From positions 151,224,699-151,288,698 of the forward strand of contig NC_092050.1 of assembly GCF_003086295.3 (NCBI RefSeq): a DNA stretch of 64,000 bases, written 5' to 3'. Shown here piece by piece: positions 12,201-24,325 of the stretch (its first letter is position 1; the number at the start of each line of letters is the position of its first letter). The position numbers and the translations under genes were made by a program. Source of the stretch: Arachis hypogaea (taxonomy: Eukaryota > Streptophyta > Magnoliopsida > Fabales > Fabaceae). The notes under the pieces are model-generated. The model did no database searches. It had not been told where the DNA came from and worked only from the letters and a program-made list of their open reading frames with translations.

Positions 12201-12727
12201 ATTTCACAGGCCAAATTCGCACGAGATATTATAAGAACAATACAATGAACATTGAAAACTTTTCCATTATGAGAAATATTGACTTGCTTTATTAATTAGG
12301 GGGTGAAAATCGATCGAATAGAGTCAAATTTTAATTTAATAAGTCTGATTTATATTGTAAATATATAATTTAAGTTTAAGTGTGTTATCTTTTATTTTTT
12401 ATTTTTATATTTGATGAGTCTATTTAAATTCAACAAGTCCATGAGCCTAGTTAAAAATTCTGTTTTGTAAAATATAACTCAAAACAAATTTAAAAAATCT
12501 AAATTGATACTAAATACATTTTAGAGTTTATAACTTATAATTATATATCAATTGTTAGTTATATATCATAATTATACTTAAAATTCATAAATAGTTAAAA
12601 ATTTAAATTAAAAATAATTTATTTTTAGAAAAATAATATTTTAACAAGTTAGCCCAATAAATTTCGTAGACTTTTTTTAAAGACTATGGCATGCACGACC
12701 AAAAACAAAAGACTATGTATGACATAA
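12201..12727. other. AT-rich stretch with no gene seen
   Basis: Low-complexity AT-rich DNA between the copia element and the foldback MITE. No reading frame of note and no clear element ends. Confidence 0.5.
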
Positions 12728-12736
12728 ACTTTTTAA

Positions 12737-13020
12737 GAGTATATACTCAAATAGATTTTTAAGAAATTTTGTATTAAACGTCTTGGTTTCCAAAAAGTTT
12801 TTATTATATAGAGGTTTTTAAACTTTATAAAAGTAAAATATATAAATTCTTTTGTCACATTTTTAATGACCTATTTGTACAAATAAAAATGAGTCTAATT
12901 AAAGTAAAAAGTTATTTGTCCTAATTTTATAAAGTTTAAAGACTTTAGTGTAATAAAATTTTTTTAGAAACAAAAATGTACGACGCAAAATTTTTCAGAA
13001 ATCTATTTGAGTATATATTC
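12737..13020. mobile_element. Foldback MITE with about 100-bp inverted arms and 9-bp TSD
   Basis: A 284-bp element whose two ends are inverted copies of each other for about 100 bp. Left starts GAGTATATACTCAAATAG; the complement of the right starts GAATATATACTCAAATAG. It is flanked by an identical 9-bp repeat, ACTTTTTAA, at 12728-12736 and 13021-13029. The long arms and 9-bp duplication suggest a Mutator-derived non-autonomous element. No coding capacity. Confidence 0.85.
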
Positions 13021-13029
13021 ACTTTTTAA

Positions 13030-13620
13030 CTAATAGACTTTACAAAAATTTAAATTTAATTTGTTTAATAAAAAGAACTAAGTCGAACCACACTTAAATG
13101 AGCTGATGAGTCATGAGTCCATGTTGGGTAATCTGACAAGCCCGATTCCACTCCTATTTACAATCATCCTGTATAAATTAAAAAATTAATCATCAATTAA
13201 TCACGTATATATAAAAATACATAGTAGCCGTACAATATACAAAAAATTACGAACTAGATATAAATTTATAATCAAACTTTCCAAAAGTAACAATTTAACT
13301 TACAACTACTAATCAGATATATTTTCAGTCAAATATTGCAATCATAATAATCGAATATTTTGGTACGTCTACTAATCAGTTAATTAAACCTTTCATACGT
13401 TATATATAAACCTTTCATTATTGGATCACTTGGGTTATTTTGTGTTGGTATAAGATTTTGTATGATTTTTAATATATATATTCGGTAAAGAATTTGGTTA
13501 TATCGGTTAGAAATATTTGATTACGCATATAAAAAGGTTTGATTATTTCAAACTTTTGTTTATCTTACATGGATTGTTGATTATATGCTAATTTAATTGT
13601 TAAAGGGTTTGATCGTTTTG
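13030..13620. other. AT-rich stretch with no gene seen
   Basis: AT-rich DNA up to the GTTAC target site of gypsy element A. I see no exon, RNA gene or clear repeat. Confidence 0.5.
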
Positions 13621-13625
13621 GTTAC

Positions 13626-14064
13626 TGACGTGTACCTATAAATTCGGTAACAAGATCAAAATCAAAATCGACCAAATAATTCGGAGATAATAATGCAGGA
13701 GAATTCAACTACAACTTGATTACAGTTTCAAACAAGACAAACATCATCTCTAATCCATTATCAACAACGGCACTTACTATCCAACCAAAAAGATCGGAAC
13801 AAATAAAGAGAAGTTAACACTTCACTCGTCTATATAAACAAACGAGATAGCCCAAGAGAAGACAGGTCACAAATACATTTCATTTCTCATTCGTATTGCT
13901 TTCTTAATATCTTGTTCTGACTTGAGCATCGGAGTGTTTTTTGTATGTGCTCCCGCTGCATTGCCGAAGTGTTCTGTCATTTTCCTTGGACGACGAATAA
14001 CTCTCATCAAAGCCGAGCAGTCGTGGAAGGAGTCCTTATACCTCGGTTGAACTCGAACAGAACA
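13626..14064 (+). repeat. 5' LTR of gypsy element A
   Basis: A 439-bp LTR running from TGACGTGTAC to CGAACAGAACA. It contains a TATA-like CTATATAAAC at about 13829-13838, a plausible core promoter. It pairs with 24326-24774. Confidence 0.95.
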
Positions 14065-14066
14065 TT

Positions 14067-14084
14067 TGGCGCCCATCGTGGGGT
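14067..14084 (+). other. Primer-binding site of gypsy element A
   Basis: TGGCGCCCATCGTGGGGT lies two bases after the 5' LTR. TGGCGCC followed by a G-rich block is the usual form in plant Tat-type elements. I do not assign the tRNA. Confidence 0.7.
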
Positions 14085-14153
14085 CCGAAAATTTATCTGA
14101 CCCCACTATTTTTTGCCTAGATTTTGTATTCTTCTTTCTGCAGGATTCCCAGC

Positions 14154-16068
14154 ATGGCCGATAATGGAGTCCAACAACCCACGCAAGCAGAACTCCTAGC
14201 TCAGATTGCTGAGTTTCAGGCAGAAGTTCGAAGGATAGCCGAGCTGTCCTCCACCAATAACGTGGGAAAACAGGAGGAAGGAAATTCTAAAGGCTCGGCT
14301 CAGGGTAACACAGACCCACTGAGCATCAGTCCGCCAAAGGAAAAGCTGACCTTAGACAATCCTTTCCCCGAGGAGATCACCAAGTTTTAGATGCCGAAAA
14401 ATTTCGTGCTACCTACTACTCTTGAGCTATATAAGGGGTTTGGTGACCCCCGCGCTCATGTTAAGAAATTCTAATCTATGATATTTTTTAACGGTGCTAA
14501 CAATGAACCTGTACTTTACCGAGCTTTTCCTACTTATCTTGATGGTGCTGCATTACTTTGGTTTTCTAAGTTATCTGCAGGTTCGATCTCCTCATTTGAG
14601 AAGCTAGCGAGATCTTTCATCGACTATTTCGCAGCATCAAGAATATAAGTACATGGATTAGATTATCTAGGCACTATCAGACAAGGACAACACGAAAGTT
14701 TAAAGGATTACATGACCCGGTTTGCTGAAGCAACCATGGAAATTCCAGACTTAGACCCAGCAGTCCACTTGCACGCCCTTAAGGCCAACCTCAGACCCGG
14801 TAAGTTCTGGGAGACAATCGCAGTTCACCAAACCTAAAATGCTGGAGGAATTCCGAGAAAGGGCCGCAGGACAAATGGAGATCGAAAAATTTCGTGAGGC
14901 TCAGAGAACGGACAGACAACCACCCAGGAGAGAAGAAGACAAGACTGTAAGATCACCAAACAATAAGAAACCAAGGAAGCTATTCAAGTTCACCCCTAAA
15001 TTTGATACTTATACCAGATTTAACACAACGAGAGAAAAAATAATCAAAGAGATTCTCAATGCCAAAATAATAAAACCCCCCGCCCGAGCAGGAAGCTACC
15101 AGGATCAACGATTTGTCAACAAGAATAAACACTGTGCTTTCCATCAGAAGTACGGACATACAACGGACGAATGCGTAATCGCCAAGGACTTATTAGAAAG
15201 ATTAGCCCGACAAGGCCTCCTTGACAAATATGTCGAAGGAAGAAGAAGCATGGAAAACACTCGAGACCGAGAAGAGCATCAACGAACCTCAGAAGAAAAG
15301 GATGACAGTAGGTGGCCCAACCCTAACCCACCAAAGGGGGTCATAAACTGCATATCCGGAGGATTCGCGGGGGGAGGCGAGACAAACACGGCACGCAAAC
15401 GAAGCTACCGAGCAATGCTGGCAATCGAAGGAACAGTACCCCAAAGAAACAACGACACAACAGATCTCAAAATTACCTTCATCCAGGCCTACCTATCTTC
15501 GCTTGGCCCAAACCTGGACGACCCAGTGGTGATTTCCATCCAAACAGGTGAATTATTGGTAAGAAAGGTCCTCCTAGTCCTAAACCCAGGTAGTAGCGCA
15601 GATGTCCTCTTTTACTTTACTTTCCAAAAAATGAAATTATCTGAAAAAGCCATACAACCTTCATCCGGAGAATTGGTAGGGTTCTTAGGAGAAAGGGTGC
15701 CAATAAAACGCTACATATGGTTAAAAACAACAATGGAGAACACCCCATTATCACGGACCATTGATGTCCATTACCTTATAGTCGACTGCCCCAGTCCTTG
15801 CAATATTATTCTCGGAAGACCCACTCTGAACATATTCAGATCAGTGGTATCTACCTTACATTTATGTGTTAAGTTTCAAGCACAGGATGGCAAGATAGCA
15901 ACAGTCCACTCAGACCGCCAACAAGCTCGGCAATGTTACAATGCAAGCCAAAAAGGAGCCAACACCAGAGGAAAACTTCAACAAGAGGTCAAGGCTATCC
16001 ACAGCACAAACGAAGTACTGTCCCTAGCAGAACTCGATCCTCGGGGGGATTCCCAGGAAAGACCTTAG
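14154..16068 (+). pseudogene. Gypsy A gag and protease region, broken
   Basis: The frame starts at the ATG at 14154 (MADNGVQQPTQAELL). It stops at TAG 14388-14390 where relatives have glutamine, then continues as recognisable gag capsid (ALLWFSKLSAGSISSFEKL, LKDYMTRFAEA) with further stops near 14472 and 14645. An open stretch at 14839-16068 (409 codons) holds the gag C-terminus, a Tat-style zinc motif CAFHQKYGHTTDEC at about 15131-15172, and a retroviral-type protease around 15586-15612. In the protease the catalytic aspartate is replaced by asparagine (LNPGSSADVLF), so it should be inactive. The frame ends just before the duplicated RT segment. Confidence 0.88.
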
Positions 16069-18473
16069 CCAGCAGACAAACTCCAAAAAGTCCCCATGAC
16101 CTCAAAACCAGAACAATTTACTTACATCGGTCGAGCTCTTAAAGGACAGGAGAAACTAAAACTCATAAAGGTACTACATGACAACGCCGACTTGTTCACC
16201 TGGACTCCGACAGACATGCCAGGGATAGACCCGAACATCATTTGCCACAAATTCGCCATTGACAGAACAATCCGACCTGTTGCTCAAAAGAAAAGGAACC
16301 TCGGGGCAAAGAAAGCAAAGGCAGCCCTGGAAGAGACTAAGAAGCTCCTCAGTGCCGACTTCATCAAAGAAATCCGCTTCACCACATGGCTCTCGAATGT
16401 GGTAATGGTAAGAAAAAACTTAGGTAAATGGCGCATGTGCATCGGCTTTACAAATCTTAACAAGGCATGTCCAAAAGATGCCTATCCATTGCCCTGTATT
16501 AACAAACTAGTAGATAATGCATCAGGATTCAAAAGCTTAAGCTTTATGGACGCATACTCTGATTACAACCAGATCTGCATCCAGAAGACCAAAGCAAAAT
16601 AGCTTTCATAACTGAACATTTGAATTTTTGTTATAAAGTAATGCCATTCGGCCTAAAGAATGCAGGTGCAACATATCAGCGACTAATGGACAAGGTATTC
16701 CATCAACAAATAGGTCGAAATATGGAGATCTACGTAGTGACATGGTGGCCAAGACTCCATCAGAAAGATCGCACTGCGATGACCTCGAAGAAATATTTAA
16801 ACAGATCCGAACATATAATATGAGACTCAATCCAGAGAAATGTGCTTTTGGAGTACAAGAAGGAAAGTTCCTCGGCTTCTTGCTAACTTTGCGAGGAATC
16901 GAAGTGAACCCCGAAAAATGTGAAGCGATACTCAACATGGCAAGCCCGAAAACAATAAAAGAAGTACAACAGCTAGCAGGGAGAGTCGCCGCTCTATCAA
17001 GATTTCTGCCCGCAGTATCAAACCGATCATACCACTTTTTCCAGACGATTTTTAAAACCAAAAAGTTCGAGTGGATAGAAGAATGTGAGACAGCATTTGT
17101 CGAACTTAAAACCATCCTATCCTCACCACTAGTACTGCAAAGTCCATAGATCGGTAAACCTTTGTATTTGTACTTATCTGTTTCCAATTATTCTGTGAGT
17201 TCAGCCCTAGTTACTGAGGCAGGAAAAGCACAAAAACCAGTATACTTCATTAGTAGAGTCATGCAGCCAACAGAAAGGAGATATCCCAGAATAGAACAAC
17301 TGGCCTTGGCACTGGTAATAATAGTAAGGAGGCTAAGGCACTATTTCCAGAGCCACACAATAGTCGTGAGGACGAACCAACCACTAAGACAAATATTGAC
17401 AAAACCAGAATTGGCAGGACGGCTGGCCAAGTGGTCCATCGAGCTTTCTGAGTTTGACATTCAGTTTCAATCAAGACCGGCTCTGAAATCACAGATCCTG
17501 GCAGACTTCGTTGCCGAACTTACATCTAGCGAGCACTATCACGAATAGGCTTGGGAGTTGCACGTAGATGGAGCATCAAACCGAGAAGGAAGTGGAGCTG
17601 GGATAGTACTAAAGGAATAAGAACAGTAATGGCCGAACAATCCCTTCAATTCCACTTCTCGACAAGCAATAACCAAGCCAAATATGAGGCGCTCATAGCA
17701 GGTCTCAAGCTCGTCCTCAGATTTCAAGTATAATGCCTGATAGTACACTGTGACTCCCTCTTAGTGGTCCAACAAATCAAAGGAGATTTCCAAGTAAAGG
17801 ATCCTCTGTTAGAGCAGTATTGGCTCATAGCAAAGGATCTTATTTCAAAGTTTGATAAATTTATCATATCACATGTGCATAGAGAGAAGAACACTAGAGC
17901 GGATGTATTATCCAAACTTACTGCTACTAGAGCAAATACACACACATCGGCACTATCACAACTTACACTAGAAAAACCCAGCATCGAATCATTGTGCATA
18001 ATGAACATCACTCATACAAACGACTGGAGAATACCTTTTCTTGAGTATATTAATACAAACGAGACTAATCCTCAAAGCTTTAGGCAAAAAGCAAGTTTTT
18101 TTACGGCAGGAGAACTATACAGACGTGGTTTCTCACACCCACTACTAAAATGCCTCGGCAAAAACGAAGCCAATGAAGTCATGAACGAGGTCCACGAGGG
18201 CGTATATGGCAACCACATAGGAGGACGAGCTCTGGCGGCCAAGATTATCTGAATAGGATATTACTGGCCAACAATGCAAAGGGACTGCATATTAAAGGTC
18301 AAAACATGCGACAACTGCGAAAAGTATGCCGCCATCTCAATGAAGCCCGCCGAGGTATTGCACAGCATGGAGGTAAGCTGGCCTTTCTATAGATGGGGCT
18401 CGATATCCTCGGCCCATTCCCAATAGCGCCAGGACAAGTAAAATTCCTCTTAATCTCAATCGACTATTTCTCA
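15997..18473 (+). pseudogene. Gypsy A RT-RNase H, tandem copy 1
   Basis: First unit of an internal tandem duplication. It begins at ATCCACAGCACAAAC, upstream of the RT start (MTSKPEQFTYIG at 16096), runs through RT (NLNKACPKDAYPLP, SLSFMDAYSDYNQ), RNase H (17162-17548) and the archaeal-type RNase H (about 17551-17930), and ends just inside integrase at CGACTATTTCTCAA. Compared with copy 2, the YVDD catalytic motif at about 16731-16740 is lost to a 1-nt deletion, giving YVVTWW. Two small deletions lie near 18057 and 18105, and extra stops occur near 17149 and 17733. It shares with copy 2 the stops after SEHYHE and after LAAKII, so those predate the duplication or were in the parent element. 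Confidence 0.9.
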
Positions 18474-20977
18474 ATCCACAGCACAAACAAAGTGCTGTCC
18501 CTAGCAGAACTCGATCCTCGGGGGAATTCCCAGGAAAGACCTTAGCCAGCAAACAAACTCCAAAAAGTACCCATGACCTCAAAACCAGAACAATTTACTT
18601 ATATCGGTCGAGCTCTTAAAGAACAGGAGAAACTAAAACTCATAAAGGTACTACAAGACAATGCCAACTTGTTCACCTGGACTCCGGCAGACATGCCAGG
18701 GATAGACCCGAACATCATTTGCCACAAATTCGCCATTGACAGAACAATCCGACCTGTTGCTCAAAAGAAAAGGAACCTCGGGGCGAAGAAAGCAAAGGCA
18801 GCCCTGGAAGAGACTAAGAAGATCCTCAGTGCCGACTTCATCAAAGAAATCCGCTTCACCACATGGCTCTTGAATGTGGTAATGGTAAGAAAAAACTTAG
18901 GTAAATGGCGCATGTGCGTCGGCTTGACAAATCTTAACAAGGCATGTCCAAAAGATGCCTATCCATTGCCTTGTATTGACAAACTGGTAGATAATGCATC
19001 AGGATTCAAAAGCTTAAGCTTCATGGACGCATACTCTGATTACAACCAGATCCTTATGCATCCAGAAGACCAAAGCAAAATAGCTTTCATAACTTAACAT
19101 GTGAATTTTTGTTATAAAGTAATGTCATTCGGCCTAAAGAATGCAGGTGCAACATATCAGCGACTAATGGACAAGGTATTCTATCAACAAATAGGTCGGA
19201 ATATGGAGATCTACGTGGATGACATGGTGGCCAAGACTCCATCAGAAAGATTGCACTGCGATGACCTCGAAAAAATATTTAAACAGATCCGAACATATAA
19301 TATGAGACTCAATCCAGAGAAATGTGCTTTTGGAGTACAAGAAGGAAAGTTCCTCGGCTTCTTGCTAACTTCGCGAGGAATTGAAGTGAACCCCGAAAAA
19401 TATGAAGCAATACTCAACATGGCAAGCCCGAAAATAATAAAAGAAGTACAACAGCTAGCAGGGAGAGTGGCCGCTCTGTCAAGATTTCTGCCCGCAGTAT
19501 CAAACCAATCATACCACTTTTTCCAGACGATTTCCAAAACCAAAAAGTTCAAGTGGATAGAAGAATGTGAGACAGCATTTGCCAAACTTAAAACCATCCT
19601 ATCCTCACCACTAGTACTGCAAAGTCCAGAGATCGGTAAACCTTTGTATTTGTACTTATCTGTTTCCAATTATTCTGTGAGTTCGGCCCTGGTTACTGAG
19701 GCAGGAAAAGCACAAAAACCAGTATACTTCGTTAGTAGAGTCATGCAGCCAACAAAAAGGAGATATCCCAGAATAGAACAACTGGCCTTGGCACTGGTAA
19801 TAATAGTAAGGAGGCTAAGGCACTATTTCCAGAGCCACACAATAGTCGTGAGGACGAACCAACCACTAAGGCAAATATTGACAAAACCAGAATTGGCAGG
19901 ACGGCTGGCCAAGTGGTCCATCGAGCTTTCTGAGTTTGACATTCAGTTTCAATCAAGACCGGCTCTGAAATCACAGATCCTGGCAGACTTCGTTGCCGAA
20001 CTTACATCTAGCGAGCACTATCACGAATAGGCTTGGGAGTTGCACGTAGATGGAGCATCAAACCGAGAAGAAAGTGGAGCTGGGATAGTACTAAAGGAAG
20101 GAAGAACAGTAATGGCCGAACAATCCCTTCAATTCCACTTCTCGGCAAGCAATAACCAAGCCGAATATGAGGCGCTCATAGCAGGTCTCAAGCTCGTCCT
20201 CAACTTTCAAGTACAATGCCTGATAGTACACTGTGACTCCCTCTTAGTGGTCCAACAAATCAAAGGAGATTTCCAGGTAAAGGATCCTCTGTTAGAGCAG
20301 TATTGGCTCATAGCAAAGGATCTTATTTCAAAGTTTGATAAATTTATCATATCACATGTGCATAGAGAGAAGAACACTAGAGCGGATGTATTATCCAAAC
20401 TCACTGCTACTAGAGCAAATACACACACATCGGCACTATCACAACTTACACTAGAAAAATCTAGCATCGAATCATTGTGCATAATGAACATCACTCATAC
20501 AAATGACTGGAGAATACCTTTTCTTGAGTATATTAATACAGGGACCATCCCCAAAAACGAGACTAATCCTCAAAGCTTTAGGCAAAAAGCAAGTTTTTTT
20601 ACAACTGTGGCAAGAGAACTATACAGACGTGGTTTCTCACACCCACTACTAAAATGCCTCGGCAAAAACGAAGCCAATGAAGTCATGAACGAGGTCCATG
20701 AGGGCCTATGTGGCAACCACATAGGAGGACGAGCTCTGGCGGCCAAGATTATCTGAATAGGATATTACTGGCCAACAATGCAAAGGGACTGCATATTAAA
20801 GGTCAAAACATGCGACAACTACGAAAAGTACGCCGCCATCTCAATGAAGCCCGCCGAGGTATTAGACAGCATGGAGGTAAGCCGGCCTTTCTATAGATGG
20901 GGCTCGATATCCTCGGCCCATTCCCAATAGCGCCAGGACAAGTAAAATTCCTCTTAGTCTCAATCGACTATTTCTCA
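18474..20977 (+). pseudogene. Gypsy A RT-RNase H, tandem copy 2
   Basis: Second unit of the duplication, joined to copy 1 inside the word TTTCTCAATCCACAGC, where the start of the integrase core abuts the sequence upstream of RT. The RT keeps YVDD (MEIYVDDMVAK, about 19205-19240) in a 309-codon open frame (19101-20030) with RT palm/thumb and the first RNase H. The next frame (20040-20756) is the archaeal-type RNase H (HVDGASNREESGAG, NNQAEYEALIAGL, HCDSLLVVQQIKG). A stop not found in copy 1 separates FIT from HVNFCYKV (19095-19097). This copy leads directly into the full integrase, so it occupies the normal pol position. It is better preserved than copy 1 but still broken. Confidence 0.9.
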
Positions 20978-21742
20978 AAATGGATAGAGGCACAACCACT
21001 AGCAAGAATAATAGCCGAAAAGGTACAATCTTTCATATGGAAAAATATCATATGTAGGTTTGGAATACCTAAGGAGATAATATCAGATAATGGTATGCAA
21101 TTTATAGATAACAAACTTGCATCATTCTTGAAAAACTTTAACATACAACATCATTTTAGCTCGGTCGAGCACCCACAGACAAATGGGCAGGCCGAAGCTG
21201 CTAACCGAATAATCTTGCAGGTGATGAGAAAAAAGCTCACTGATGCAAAAGTTGAATGGGCAGACTTGATCCCAGAAATACTGTGGAGCTATAACACAAC
21301 AATACAAACCACTATAGGCGAGACCCCATTCAAATTAGTGTACGGAACAGAGGCGCTGATACCGATTAAGGTCGGCATCCCCACCTTAAGGGCTGAGCTA
21401 TACAATCAAAACCACAATATTGATACAAGGAAGGCCGAGTTAGATCTCGTGGAGGAAAATAGAGACGTCGCCGCTATCAAACAAAAAGCAATGAAGCAAC
21501 TTATAGAAAGAAGACACAATAAGAAAGTAGTACCCAGAACATTCAGCAAAGGGGACCTAGTCCTCAGAAGAACAGAGGAACCAAGACGACCTTCATCACA
21601 TGGCAAACTCGTCGCAAATTGGGAAGGACCATTTCGGATCGCAAAAGTACTCGGAATGGGGGCTTACCAATTACAAACACTAAAAGGCGACTCACTATCA
21701 GGAAATTGGAATATCTCTTCACTAAAGTTGTATAGATCATAA
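20752..21742 (+). pseudogene. Gypsy A integrase
   Basis: Integrase would insert the cDNA into the genome. After a TGA at 20753-20755 the N-terminal zinc region is partly readable (IGYYWPTMQRDC, TCDN, YAAISMKP). The core is open from 20897 to 21742 (281 codons). It has the catalytic triad as Asp in GLDILGPFP, Asp in IISDNGMQF and Glu in NGQAEAANR, followed by a C-terminal region with VLRRTEEP and NWEGPF. It ends LYRS then TAA, about 2.6 kb before the 3' LTR, leaving room for the antisense gene. The core could be intact, but it is cut off from a working polyprotein by upstream stops. Confidence 0.9.
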
Positions 21743-22229
21743 CATGTACAATCCGCAGATGAAGGTACTCTTTTTCCCCTTTAGAGGTTTTTTCCCAAAT
21801 AAGGGTTTTACCTAAGGAGGGTTTTAATGAGGCCGGATGCCCAATATGTCAAATTATCAAAGTTAGACAATGTACTGACATATGGATAACCGATCTGTTC
21901 CTTACTTTCTCTTTTTTCCTATTCTATTCCCAAATGCAAAAACATTAACCAAGCATGCATATCTATATATTATCAAAATACCAAATTGTCAAACTGACCC
22001 AACCTTGGTCAGCACAAACAAAAAAAAATAGGAGTTACTCCAATCCAAACTCAAAAAGACAATAAACATAAAAAAAGAACGAGCAAACCACACAAATATA
22101 CATAAATTAAGAGGGGGAAATATTCTCATCATGGTCCTCCACGGTCCCATCCACAACCAGCTTCCCGCCAATAACAATCTTGGTCACATCAAGCTGACCA
22201 CAATCAAACTCGGGGGCCAACACAGCAAT

Positions 22230-23872
22230 TTAACTGACAGCTAGGTCAAATCTGAAGGAGAACATCTCCACTCCCTCCTCTTCCAACTCATGAACCCTGG
22301 AGGTTAGCTGCCCCTTAGTCTTATCATTCTCTTTCACCTCTGCCTGCAGAAGCTGGACTTGATCCCGAAAGCGAACAACCTCCTCTTCAAACTCTTTCAT
22401 TTTCGCCGTAACATCTACAATGATGTCGTCCTTCTCCTTCGACGACTTCTCTAATTCGGAAACCCTCTCCACAGCCACCTGTTGTTCAGCCCCGAGAAGT
22501 TCAATAGTGCGACCCACGCGCATCAAACGCGAAGCGACAATCTGCATCAGAAGACAAACATAAATCAACAAACATAAAAAAATAATAATGACAAAGACAC
22601 AAAAAATGCACAAATGTATATAGCTGACCTGAATAAACTTTCCCATCCCCTCCATGCCAATCCGACGAGTCATAAGCATATCTCTAGGGTACTGAGAAAC
22701 CCTGTCAAAAAGCTCGGCAAAGGGAAATTGATCACTCCACAACGAATGCGAACTAGTGGCAGGAATGAAGCCATGGAGCCTTTTCTGCCTCTCAAAAGCA
22801 GACCTATTGCCACCAACAACTTCCTTATCACCCTCCGAAATAACCTCAAGAGACTTCTCGGTGTCATCCCTCTTCCTCTTAAAAGATGATGCCGGCTGGG
22901 CAGCAGACTGAGCGGCATCCCCCCACCCTCCTTCACGGTCCCAAAGCCTCCCGCACTTTTCTCCTTTTTCTTTTTGAGAAATGACTGAAATCGGGAAGGA
23001 TCAAGAAGAGGAACTCGCCCACCTACAGACAGAAAGCAAACAATCAAGAAAATGCAAACATGACAACAAAAACAGCAGCCAGCATTACCTATGTAAGCTT
23101 TCAAACCCTCACTGTCACCAGAATCACGAAAACAAAGAACTTCGGGAATAGATAAATATTCCCCATCAGCAAAACTCTCTATCAAAAAGTCTAAGAAACA
23201 GTCTTCATCCTCGCTCCGCTCCGTAGCCTCAAGAATTTGGATCGTCTCCGAGCACCAATAAAGGGAAAATATTTCTATAAGCTCGTTGTCCAGATAAAAG
23301 GGATACTCGGTCTCTACTGACCGCACTTTAACAAACATAGATTTAAAATTTTTGAATGAAGATTTATATAGCAGGAAAATGGAACACCCAGAAAAGCTGC
23401 TCAAACATACCCACAACCCTTTCTGAACCCCTTTTGATTGAAATAATGAGAAAAATACAAACAAAGAGCATGGAAAATAAAGAAAGTCCATGAGACATTG
23501 AAAAGCACGAAGAAATGTCCAAGAGTTAGGATCCAACTGCGAAGGCGCGCAGTTGAGTTGGGTCAGAACATCACACTCAAAATTAGTAAAAGGAAATTTT
23601 ATACGAAGTTCAGTATGGCATGGGGTGTACATGTAGAAATATTGCCAACCCCCTCTCTTCTCATAAACCCTATCCTCACCAGAACAGTGGAGAAGCTCAA
23701 CAACTACACCCGAACCTTCTTTGACAATTTTCAAACCCTTAAGCTCACACATTGACTCGACGTCCACATACGACGAGGAACGAGTCCTAACATCATTATG
23801 TACCCAGTGATACCAGTTGTCTTTTTTCACTTCAACTACCTTCTGCTTTTCTTTCTTTTTCTCTTTCGCCAT
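22230..23872 (-). pseudogene. Antisense accessory gene of gypsy A (coiled-coil protein)
   Basis: It lies between integrase and the 3' LTR, opposite to pol. The first ATG in the long frame is at 23872 (MAKEKKKEKQKVVEV). The N-terminal half has the block APSQLDPNSWTFLRAFQ, matching APTQLHPNSWGFLKIYQ in gypsy B's antisense gene. The C-terminal part, in another frame (22742-22230), is a heptad-like coiled coil (VERVSELEKSSKEKDD). Two intron-like gaps with GT-AG ends explain the frame breaks: 23023-23088 (donor TAG|GTAATG, acceptor TGTAG|GTGG) and 22542-22628 (donor CAG|GTCAGC, acceptor TGCAG|ATTG). One base appears gained or lost near 22925 in a G run. Antisense ORFs in this place are known in some Tat elements; their function is unknown. 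I infer a spliced gene now frameshifted. Confidence 0.7.
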
Positions 23873-24313
23873 TTCAAAAACAGAAGCAAAAGAAACTTTA
23901 GGAAAAGAAACTAACTTTTAGAAGTCATGATGGGGGTCAACTGGTAGGAGAAATTTGAAACAGCAGAATGTCAATTCCAAAACAGCAAACAAATATTATT
24001 ACAAGCCCACTAACTTAGTAGGTAACTCAAGTGATAACCTCTCAAAGCATCGAAAACCCAAACAGTGAGGAAGCGCATTAATCGCAGCACATTTCACAAG
24101 GAAAAAGTCTCTTGACTTTCTTTTGATCTCTCCCAGGTTTCTTTTTATTTCTTTCTTTTTCAAACACTTAAACGCAACCCATGGAAGGCCCAAGATTGCA
24201 AAAAAAGACTCAATACATCACGAAACTAATCAAACCTATACTCGCGGGAAAAACACACACAAAAGACGAGCATATTAAAAGCTTACCCGTTGCTTTTGTA
24301 CAAAGCCAGACAA

Positions 24314-24325
24314 GCTTGGGGGCTA
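24314..24325 (+). other. Polypurine tract of gypsy element A
   Basis: GCTTGGGGGCTA lies directly before the 3' LTR and has the TTGGGGGC core common in plant Ty3/gypsy elements. Confidence 0.7.

Noticed and set aside
16606..17187. 193-codon minus-strand frame
   Set aside because: It mirrors the RT-RNase H coding strand of gypsy A; the copy at 19211-19669 is the same shadow in the duplicate.
18330..18600. Possible LTR pair or nested element at the duplication joint in gypsy A
   Set aside because: The repeated segment is coding RT-RNase H with no TG...CA ends or target-site duplication, so it is a tandem duplication.
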